Positions 42,391 through 48,880 of a stretch of 64,000 nucleotides of DNA are shown here, piece by piece. Both the position numbers and the translations under genes were made by a program. Within the stretch, counting starts at the first letter, position 1. Each line of letters opens with the position of its first letter. Origin of the DNA: Albimonas marina (GTDB lineage: Bacteria > Pseudomonadota > Alphaproteobacteria > Rhodobacterales > Rhodobacteraceae); the NCBI RefSeq assembly GCF_029223255.1, contig NZ_JARHUC010000002.1, positions 124,001 to 188,000 of the forward strand. Reading direction: 5' to 3'. Under the pieces are notes generated by a model. It was not told the DNA's origin. It searched no databases and was given only the letters and a program-made list of their open reading frames with translations.

Positions 42391-42554
42391 GCGCCTGTTC
42401 TCCGGAGCCGTCTCTCGCGGATGCCGAAAAGAGCGACTCGTCCGCCCCGGTCAAGGATCGCGGAGCGACCCCGCGAAGCGGGGCTTGTCCTTGACCGGGG
42501 CGGGCGAGTCGCTCAGGCATCCATCAGCGAGAGACGGCTCCGGAGAATAGGCGC
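42391..42554. repeat. 164-bp near-perfect palindrome (large stem-loop)
   Basis: Outer arms of 28 bases (42391-42418 with 42527-42554, one mismatch), a 7-bp segment (42419-42425 with 42516-42522), inner arms of 27 bases (42431-42457 with 42488-42514, one G-T pair) and a tip CCCCGC-GAA-GCGGGG (42469-42483). It lies between convergent genes ending at 42352 and 42671. It has no T-run, no visible target-site duplication and no transposase. It could be a bidirectional RNA hairpin, a cruciform or a non-autonomous mobile remnant. Confidence 0.9.
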
Positions 42555-42670
42555 GGGCTTGTTCTTTGGTGGGTCAGGAGCCCGCCGGAGGCTCCCCCCT
42601 CTGAGATCCAGGCGCGCCCCCAGCCGCAGGCCCAAGCCCGCCCGCAGGGCGCCCGTAGACCGCTCCCGCG

Positions 42671-44368
42671 TCACTCCGGCAGGTCGAGCGCGATCAGCGC
42701 CTGCTTCCCCGCCCCCAGCGCATCCAGCGCCCGTTCCACCACCCCCGGCAGGGCCGAGAGCTCGGCGCAGCCTTCGGCGTGGGCGCCATGGGCCTTCGCC
42801 AGCATCACGTGGTCGATGGAGGGGGAGAGGTCGGCCATGAACATCCCGTCCGCCGCCGCCGCCGCCCCCTGCCCGTACATGGCGAGGGTGGAGTTGCGCA
42901 CCGCCCCCCAGCGCTTGTTGTTGAAGATCACCGAGAGGATCGGCAGCCCGTGCGCCTCGGCCGCCCAGTGGCAGGCGGAGGGGTTGTTGAACATGTAGGC
43001 GCCGTCGCCCATCATGCAGACCACCGGTCCGGGCACGCCCGCGTTGCGCATCCCGAGCGCCGCGCCGAAGCCCCAGCCGAGGCCGCCTGCGGGGCTCGCG
43101 CCGAAGAACTGGCCGGGGCGGGAGAAGCGGGCCTGGTTCACCCGGAAGGAATATTCGTTCACCACCGTCGCGTCGTGGGGAAGCAGGGCTGCGAGCGCCT
43201 TGCTGGCGGAGGCGGCGGTCAGCCGCTCGCCCGCCGCCTCGGCGTCGAGGGTCGCGCGCATCCGCCCGTGCGCCTCGGTCGCCCGCCGGCGGCGGGCCTC
43301 GACGCGGGGGCCGGTGTCGCCGACGGGGCCGAGCGCCTCGAGCAGGGCCGCGAGGGCGAGCGCGGGTTCGGTGGCGATGGCGCCTTCGCCCGCGAAGCTG
43401 CGCATCGGGTAGCGGGCGTGGAGCGGGTCGATCCCGATCTCCCACAGCGCGCCCGTGAAGGCGGGGCGGGTGACCGAGGGCACCCAGGGCACGTCGCAGG
43501 CGATGTTGATCGCGAGGTCCACGTCCCCCATCGCGCGGCCCGTGTCGAAGCCCAGGTGCATGGGGTGGTCGTGGGGCAGGTTCACCACGCGGGGATTGAA
43601 CTCGATCACCGGGATCGCCCAGAGGTCGGCCAGCGTCTCGACCAGCGAGGCCGCCGCGGCGCTGCGGCCGAGGTTGGCGGTGACGATCATCGGGTTCTCG
43701 GCCTTGCGCAGGGCGGAGGCGAGGCGGTCGATCGCGTCGAGGTCGGGCGCAAGGCGGGCCGAGGCGGTGGGCGCGCGGGCGGGTCGGTCGGGGTGGACCT
43801 CCTCGGCCAGCATCTCGCGCGGGAGCGACAGGTAGACCGGGCCCGGCGGCGGGGCGGAGGCGACCTCGAGCGCCCTCGCCAGCCCCTCTTCGACCTGCTC
43901 GCCGCGGCGGATCTCGTAGTCCCATTTCACCGCCTCGCGGAGCGTCGAGGCCTGGTCGAACATCTCCTGCGCCCAGTGGATGAAGCGGGTGCGCGTGCCG
44001 TGGGGGGTGACCGGCCCGTCGCCGTCGGTGACCGGCGTGCGCCCGGCCGAGAGCAGCATGGGGACGTTGTCGCGGGCCGCGTTCATCGCCCCGCAGACCA
44101 TGTTCGCGGTGCCGACCGAGACATGCACCATCGCCGCCTGCGGCGTGCCGGTGATCAGGGCGTGGCCGTGGGCCATGGCGACGGCAAGGTTCTCATGCGG
44201 GCAGATCAGGGGCCGCGGCAGGTCGGGCGAGTCCTCGCCCGCGCGGCCGTAGGCCTCGACGATCGAGGGGAAGTCGGTGCCCGAGACCGAGTAGAGCGCG
44301 TCGACCCCGTAGCGCTTCATCGCGCGCAGATAGGCCTCCGCCGCCAGCATTCCCGTCCGCTCGGCCAT
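42671..44368 (-). CDS. Thiamine-diphosphate-dependent enzyme, acetolactate synthase/benzoylformate decarboxylase-like
   Basis: 565 residues with the three-domain ThDP plan. The activating Glu lies in CPHENLAVAMAHGHA near residue 60, the middle domain is Rossmann-like (MIVTANLGRSAAA), and the metal/ThDP motif is MMGDGAYMFNNPSACHW. AGGGAGA precedes ATG 44368. It stands alone with an operator-like palindrome 79 bases upstream that matches those of the 2-7 kb catabolic genes, so it may serve the same pathway, for example decarboxylating a 2-oxoacid. The reaction cannot be told from the sequence. Confidence 0.9.
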   Translation of the reverse strand: MAERTGMLAAEAYLRAMKRYGVDALYSVSGTDFPSIVEAYGRAGEDSPDLPRPLICPHENLAVAMAHGHALITGTPQAAMVHVSVGTANMVCGAMNAARDNVPMLLSAGRTPVTDGDGPVTPHGTRTRFIHWAQEMFDQASTLREAVKWDYEIRRGEQVEEGLARALEVASAPPPGPVYLSLPREMLAEEVHPDRPARAPTASARLAPDLDAIDRLASALRKAENPMIVTANLGRSAAAASLVETLADLWAIPVIEFNPRVVNLPHDHPMHLGFDTGRAMGDVDLAINIACDVPWVPSVTRPAFTGALWEIGIDPLHARYPMRSFAGEGAIATEPALALAALLEALGPVGDTGPRVEARRRRATEAHGRMRATLDAEAAGERLTAASASKALAALLPHDATVVNEYSFRVNQARFSRPGQFFGASPAGGLGWGFGAALGMRNAGVPGPVVCMMGDGAYMFNNPSACHWAAEAHGLPILSVIFNNKRWGAVRNSTLAMYGQGAAAAADGMFMADLSPSIDHVMLAKAHGAHAEGCAELSALPGVVERALDALGAGKQALIALDLPE

Positions 44369-44446
44369 CCTCGTCTCCCTGGATCGTGTCTTCGTCGGAT
44401 CCGCGTCGAAGCGCGGGGTGGAAATGTGTCGCCCATGCCGGTGCAG

Positions 44447-44458
44447 TTGTCCAGACAA
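44447..44458. promoter_or_regulatory. Candidate HutC-type GntR operator, TTGTC-CA-GACAA
   Basis: A 12-mer with perfect 5-bp arms, upstream of the ThDP enzyme. Ten of its twelve bases equal the site at 2348, and its arms equal the left arm of 7195. On the minus strand a TTGATT lies 17 bases before GTCTGG, so the palindrome would overlap the -10 region. No other regulator gene is adjacent. Confidence 0.55.
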
Positions 44459-44666
44459 ACAGGTGCCGGGTGAAATCAATTCGTCCCGCGGCCGTGGGCA
44501 TGTGAGGGTCGGGGGGTCGACGTCGAGGGCGGAGCTTCCGGGGGGCGGCGGGGCCTTCCATGGCGCGGCGCCGGCGCCCGCGGGCCGCGTCGTTCGGCCC
44601 CGTTCCGGCCGGGGGCCTTGCGTAAACAGGGGTCTCCCCTCACAACACCGCCCCGGGAGGGCGCAC

Positions 44667-45164
44667 ATGCCGCGTTGGGTCTCCATGTTCTGGTCCGAGG
44701 TGCTCCGGCCGATGCTGCGGCGACCGCCGCGCCGGCAGGTGGCGGCGCTGTGCTGGCGCGACGGCGAGGCGGGGCCCGAGGTGCTGCTGATCTCGAGCCG
44801 CGGCACCGGGCGCTGGATCCTGCCCAAGGGCTGGCCGATGCGCGGCAAGGGCCTGGCCGCCGCCGCCCAGCAGGAGGCGTGGGAGGAGGCGGGCGTGATC
44901 TTCGAGACGGGGGCCCCCGTCTCGGCCGGGGTCTTCGCCAGCCGCAAGGTCTCGGACAGCGGCCTGGCGGAGCCGGCGGAGGTCGAGGTCTTCGCGGCCC
45001 GGGTGCGGGCGCTGGCGGACGAGTACCCCGAGCTCGGCCAGCGCACGCGCCGCTGGGCGAGCCCGGCCGAGGCGGCCGGGCTGGTCGAGGAGGAAGGGCT
45101 GGCCCGGATCCTGCGCGCGTTCGGCGCGGCGCAGGGAGACGGGCGGCCCGGCCCGGCGCGATAG
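44667..45164 (+). CDS. Nudix hydrolase
   Basis: 165 residues. The Nudix helix reads GWPMRGKGLAAAAQQEAWEEAGV: the EExG core is intact but the usual Arg-Glu is Gln-Glu and the first Glu position is Lys, a pattern I believe is common in alphaproteobacterial LPKGWP-type Nudix proteins. Such enzymes cleave nucleoside or inositol polyphosphates. GGGAGG precedes ATG 44667. The 29-base tandem repeats and then the phosphate transporter follow, which fits a phosphate theme without proving it. Confidence 0.9.
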   Translation: MPRWVSMFWSEVLRPMLRRPPRRQVAALCWRDGEAGPEVLLISSRGTGRWILPKGWPMRGKGLAAAAQQEAWEEAGVIFETGAPVSAGVFASRKVSDSGLAEPAEVEVFAARVRALADEYPELGQRTRRWASPAEAAGLVEEEGLARILRAFGAAQGDGRPGPAR

Positions 45165-45308
45165 GCCCCGCCGCCGGACGGGCGGCGAGATGAGCCCTGC
45201 CGCCGGTTGGCGGCGAGATGAGCCCCGCCGCCGGATGGGCGGCGAGACGAGCCCTTCCGCCGGACGGGCGGCGAGACGAGGGCGGCCGCCGGACGGGCGG
45301 CGCGGCGA
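45165..45308. repeat. Tandem repeat of 28-29 bases, five copies
   Basis: Units start at 45165, 45194, 45222, 45251 and 45280, each containing CCGCCGGAyGGGCGGCGAGA or a near form. Each unit is itself partly palindromic (CCGCC/GGCGG), so every copy can form a small hairpin. The array fills the gap between the Nudix stop and the phosphate transporter start, leaving only 21 bases free. Units are directly adjoining without spacers, so it is not a CRISPR array. Confidence 0.9.
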
Positions 45309-45329
45309 GGAGAGGCCGAAAGGGCGCGC

Positions 45330-46808
45330 GTGGACGAGGAACCCGACAGCAACCAGTGGCGCACGCTGGACAAGGATCTGAAGCGGTTCGGTCGGCTGGA
45401 GCTGAGCGGGCAGCTGATCTCGCGTCCGCTGATCGCGCCGGGGGCGGCGCTGGTGTTCATCGCGCTGGCCTGCGCGGCGGCGGCGGCGGTGCTGACGCCC
45501 AGCGGCTCGTCCTGGACGCTGATCGCCGCCGCCGGCGTGGGCGCCTACATGGCGCTCAACATCGGGGCCAACGACGTGGCCAACAACGTGGGCCCGGCGG
45601 TCGGCGCGCGGGTGCTGACCATGGGCGGCGCCCTGCTGATCGCCGCCGCGTTCGAGAGCCTGGGCGCCGTGATCGCGGGCGGCGACGTGGTGGCCACGAT
45701 CTCGGGCGGGATCGTGGGGCTGGAGGGGTTCGACCGCCCGCAGGTGTTCATGCACGCGATGATCGCGGCGATGATCGGGGCCGCGATCTGGGTGAACCTG
45801 TCGACCTGGCTGGGCGCGCCCGTGTCGACCACCCACGCCATCGTGGGGGGCGTGCTGGGCGCGGGCCTCGCGGGCGGGGGCCTCGGCGTGGTGAACTGGG
45901 CGGCGGTCGCGACCATCGCGCTGGGCTGGGTCGCCTCGCCGGTCATGGGGGGCGCAGTGGCCGCGGCGCTGCTGTGGTTCCTGCAGACCCGCATCAAGTC
46001 GGCCGAGGATCCGCTGGACGCGGGCCGGCGCTGGACGCCGGCGCTGGTGGCGATGATGGCGGGCGTCTTCGCGGCCTACCTGTCGCTGAAGGCGGTCTCG
46101 CATCTCGTGCCCGTTCGGGGCTGGCAGGCGCTGGCGGTCGGGCTGGGCGTGGGCCTCGCGACCTGGCTGGTCCTGCGCCCGCTGGTCGCGCGCCGCAGCG
46201 CGGGGATGGAGAACCGGCCCCGCTCGATGAAGGCGCTGTTCCGGCTGCCGCTGGCGGTCTCGGCCGCGCTGTTGTCCTTCGCGCACGGGGCCAACGACGT
46301 GGCGAACGTGGTGGGGCCGCTGGCGGCCATCGCGCGCGCGGCGCAGGAGGGGGCGGTCGACGGCTCGGTCGCGCCGCCGGCCTGGGTGATGGCGATCGGG
46401 GCGCTGGGGATCAGCCTGGGGTTGCTGCTGTTCGGCCCGCGGCTGGTGCGCATGGTGGGCGACGAGATCACCAAGCTGAGTCCGCCGCGCGCCTGGTGCG
46501 TGGCGATGTCGGCGGCCACGACGGTGATCCTCGCCTCCTGGATGGGGCTGCCGGTGAGCTCGACCCACGTGGCCATCGGCGGGGTCTTCGGCGTGGGCTT
46601 CCTGCGCGAGCACCAGGAGGCCCGCCGCGCGCGGGAGGCCGCGCAGGGCAAGCAGGCGCTGGGCCACCCGCCCGAGGAGCGCAGCCGCCGCAAGCTGGTG
46701 CGCCGCTCCCACTTCCTGACCATCCTGGCGGCCTGGGTGGTGACGGCGCCCGCGGCGGGGCTGATCTCGGCGGGGGTGCTGCTCGCCTCCGGCCCGCTGC
46801 TGCGCTGA
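45330..46808 (+). CDS. pit: Inorganic phosphate transporter, PiT family
   Basis: 492 residues. The two inverted family signatures are GANDVANNVGPAVGAR with GAPVSTTHAIVGG in the first half and HGANDVANVVGPLAAI with GLPVSSTHVAIGG in the second, with a long hydrophilic loop between. PiT proteins import metal-phosphate complexes with protons. It starts at GTG 45330 with a poor ribosome site directly after the tandem repeats. An N-terminal soluble leader of about 30 residues precedes the first helix. It converges on the DsrE-like gene. Confidence 0.95.
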   Translation: MDEEPDSNQWRTLDKDLKRFGRLELSGQLISRPLIAPGAALVFIALACAAAAAVLTPSGSSWTLIAAAGVGAYMALNIGANDVANNVGPAVGARVLTMGGALLIAAAFESLGAVIAGGDVVATISGGIVGLEGFDRPQVFMHAMIAAMIGAAIWVNLSTWLGAPVSTTHAIVGGVLGAGLAGGGLGVVNWAAVATIALGWVASPVMGGAVAAALLWFLQTRIKSAEDPLDAGRRWTPALVAMMAGVFAAYLSLKAVSHLVPVRGWQALAVGLGVGLATWLVLRPLVARRSAGMENRPRSMKALFRLPLAVSAALLSFAHGANDVANVVGPLAAIARAAQEGAVDGSVAPPAWVMAIGALGISLGLLLFGPRLVRMVGDEITKLSPPRAWCVAMSAATTVILASWMGLPVSSTHVAIGGVFGVGFLREHQEARRAREAAQGKQALGHPPEERSRRKLVRRSHFLTILAAWVVTAPAAGLISAGVLLASGPLLR

Positions 46809-46836
46809 CCGGAGGCGGGCGGGGTCGTCCGGCCGC

Positions 46837-47286
46837 TCAGGGGCGCACGTAGGCCCAGCCGTCGGCCTGGAGCTCCACCAGGCGCACCACGCCCGAGGGG
46901 GTCAGGGTCGCCTCGTCGATCAGGGCGACGGGGCCGCCGGACTTCTTCTCCATCCCCCGCAGGGTGTTCTCGCAGGCCGAGAAGGTCAGCGAGTCCATCG
47001 ACAGGGCCATCTGCGAGATGCGGTCCTTCACCGGGCTCGAATCCGCGCGGTACATGTTCAGGCCGGGGCCGTAGGCGACGACCTCGATCTGCACCGGGCG
47101 GTTCTGCGCGGCGTAGTGGGCGGAGAGGTTCTGGACGTTGTTCAGGACCATGTTCATCAGCTGGGGATCGTTCTCGTCGACGTGGAAGGCCACGCGGACG
47201 GGGTCCTGCGCCTGGGCGGCGGGGGGCGCGGCGAAGACGGCGAGGGCGAGGAGAAGGACGGCGAGCGCGAGACGCGGCGCGGACAT
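46837..47286 (-). CDS. Periplasmic DsrE/DsrF-like protein
   Basis: 149 residues. A Sec signal ends near residue 27 (AQAQD). VRVAFHVDENDPQLMNMVLNNVQNLSAHY and VEVVAYGPGLNMYRADSSPVKDRI are typical of small DsrE-fold proteins, with one Cys in LTFSACENTLRGM where sulfur-carrying members have theirs. GGGAGG precedes ATG 47286. Such proteins may handle sulfane sulfur in the periplasm; no other sulfur gene is nearby. It is divergent from the CbpA gene with an FNR-type box between. Confidence 0.85.
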   Translation of the reverse strand: MSAPRLALAVLLLALAVFAAPPAAQAQDPVRVAFHVDENDPQLMNMVLNNVQNLSAHYAAQNRPVQIEVVAYGPGLNMYRADSSPVKDRISQMALSMDSLTFSACENTLRGMEKKSGGPVALIDEATLTPSGVVRLVELQADGWAYVRP

Positions 47287-47400
47287 GGGGACCTCCCTTT
47301 CTGTATATTCATGCATTCCTCTATGCGGAAATGCCGATGAAACCCTAGCCGAGACCTTTGCGGCCGCCAAGGATTCCGATGCGGGCGGGAGGCGCGAGGG

Positions 47401-47414
47401 TTGATCCCGGTCAA
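47401..47414. promoter_or_regulatory. FNR/FnrL-type box, TTGAT-CCCG-GTCAA
   Basis: Nine of ten arm positions match TTGAT-N4-ATCAA. It lies 87 bases before the CbpA start and 115 before the DsrE start. If centred at -41.5 for the plus gene, the -10 would be TGGGAT at 47437-47442. The identical arm pattern recurs at 53309. Confidence 0.75.
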
Positions 47415-47500
47415 GGCGCGGGCGGGCGCGCGGGTGTGGGATGGGCGCGAAGGCAGGCGCCGCCGTCGCGGCCGCCGCCCCGATGCGCAAGGGAGGCAGG

Positions 47501-48496
47501 ATGCACGATCACGGCGCGCCCCCGGATCCATACCAGGTGCTGGGCGTCGCGAAGACCGCGACCGAGAAGGAGATCCGCGCGGCCTGGCGCAAGCTCGCCA
47601 AGGCCACGCACCCCGACCTCAACCCCGGCGACGCCGAGGCGGAGGCCCGTTTCAAGCGCATCGGCGCCGCCTGGGATATCCTGGGCGACCCGCAGACGCG
47701 CGCCCGCTTTGACCGCGGCGAGATCGACGGCGCGGGCGCCGAGACCCCGCGCGAAGAGTACTGGCGCCATCACGCCGGCGGCCCGGGGGGCGAGCGCTAC
47801 GACGCCTCGGGCGGCTACGACGATTTCGCGGACATGTCCGAGGTCTTCGCCGAGATGTTCCGCAGGCGGGGCCAGCAGGCCGGGGGCCAGGGCCCCCATG
47901 GCGGTCCCTACGGCGGTCCCCACGGGGAGGGGCGCGCGCGAAGCGGGCCGCGGATGCGCGGCGGCGACCTGCGGCTGGCGCTGGAGGTCGAGTTCCTCGA
48001 CGCCGTCTACGGCGCGACCCGACGCCTGCGCCTGCCCGACGGCCAGGCCTTCGAGGTGACGATCCCGGCCGGCGTGCGCGAAGGGGAGGTGGTCCACCTG
48101 CCCGGCCAGGGCCTGCCCGGCTTCAACGGCGGGCCCAACGGCGACGCGCTGGTCGAGGTCTCGATCCGCCCGCATCCGGTGTTCTCGCGCGACGGCGACG
48201 ACATCCTGCTGGAGCTGCCCATCACCCTCGACGAGGCGGTGCTGGGCGCGAAGGTGGAGGTGCCGACCGTCACCGGCAAGGTGACGATGACCCTGCCGGC
48301 GGGCACGTCCTCGGGCAAGACGCTGCGGCTGCGGGGCAAGGGGGTGAAGCCCGCGGGCCGCCCGGCGGGCGACCAGAAGGTGAGCGTGAAGATCGTGATG
48401 CCCGAGACGATCGACCCCGAGCTCGCCGAGTTCATGGGCCGCTGGAAGGCGTCCCACGCCTACGACCCGCGCGCCGAGCTGAGGAGGCGGACATGA
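47501..48496 (+). CDS. cbpA: DnaJ-family co-chaperone, CbpA type
   Basis: 331 residues. The J domain at 10-75 contains the HPD motif (His37-Pro-Asp39). A Gly-rich linker follows, then the two C-terminal beta-sandwich domains (DLRLALEVEFLDAVYGATRRL, GDDILLELPITLDEAVLGAKVEVPT). The zinc-finger cysteines of DnaJ are absent, which makes it a CbpA-type class II protein. GGGAGG precedes ATG 47501. It overlaps the modulator gene by four bases. It would recruit DnaK to clients under the condition signalled by the FNR box upstream. Confidence 0.93.
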   Translation: MHDHGAPPDPYQVLGVAKTATEKEIRAAWRKLAKATHPDLNPGDAEAEARFKRIGAAWDILGDPQTRARFDRGEIDGAGAETPREEYWRHHAGGPGGERYDASGGYDDFADMSEVFAEMFRRRGQQAGGQGPHGGPYGGPHGEGRARSGPRMRGGDLRLALEVEFLDAVYGATRRLRLPDGQAFEVTIPAGVREGEVVHLPGQGLPGFNGGPNGDALVEVSIRPHPVFSRDGDDILLELPITLDEAVLGAKVEVPTVTGKVTMTLPAGTSSGKTLRLRGKGVKPAGRPAGDQKVSVKIVMPETIDPELAEFMGRWKASHAYDPRAELRRRT

Positions 48497-48843
48497 GCAT
48501 CGACGAGACCGAGGCCGCCGCCCGCGCGGGCGTGGCCGTCGCCCGGGTGCGGATCTGGGCGGCCGAGGGCTGGGTGCGCCCGGCGCAGGGGGCGCGGGGG
48601 CCGGTGTTCGACGCGCTCGACGTCGAGCGGCTGCGCCTGCTGACCCGGCTGAGCGACGAGCTGGAGATCGGGGAGGAGGCCCTGCCCGTGGTGCTGTCGC
48701 TGCTCGACCAGCTCCACGGCCTGCGCCGCGAGATGCGCCGGCTGGGCCGGGCGCTCGACCGCCTGCCGCCGGAGCTGCGCGCCCAGGTGGCCGCCGACTG
48801 CGCGGCCGAGGCGGAGGCCGAGGGCGAGGGCGGGCGGGACTGA
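48493..48843 (+). CDS. cbpM: CbpM-like MerR-type chaperone modulator
   Basis: 116 residues. The first 45 residues are a MerR-like HTH (EAAARAGVAVARVRIWAAEGWVRPA) and the remainder is a helical segment with EIGEEALPVVLSLLDQLHGLRREMRRL. CbpM binds the J domain of CbpA and blocks its action on DnaK. The ATGA overlap with the cbpA-type gene supports this role. A direct DNA-binding function is less likely. Confidence 0.87.
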   Translation: MSIDETEAAARAGVAVARVRIWAAEGWVRPAQGARGPVFDALDVERLRLLTRLSDELEIGEEALPVVLSLLDQLHGLRREMRRLGRALDRLPPELRAQVAADCAAEAEAEGEGGRD

Positions 48844-48880
48844 GACCCGCCCCCCTGCCCCGCGTCGCCGCGCCGGAGGA

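Noticed and set aside
42391-42554. Ordinary bidirectional terminator
   Set aside because: Far too long (164 bp), with bulges and no T-run at either end; kept as an unexplained palindrome.
45165-45308. CRISPR-like array
   Set aside because: Repeats adjoin directly without unique spacers and no cas genes are present.
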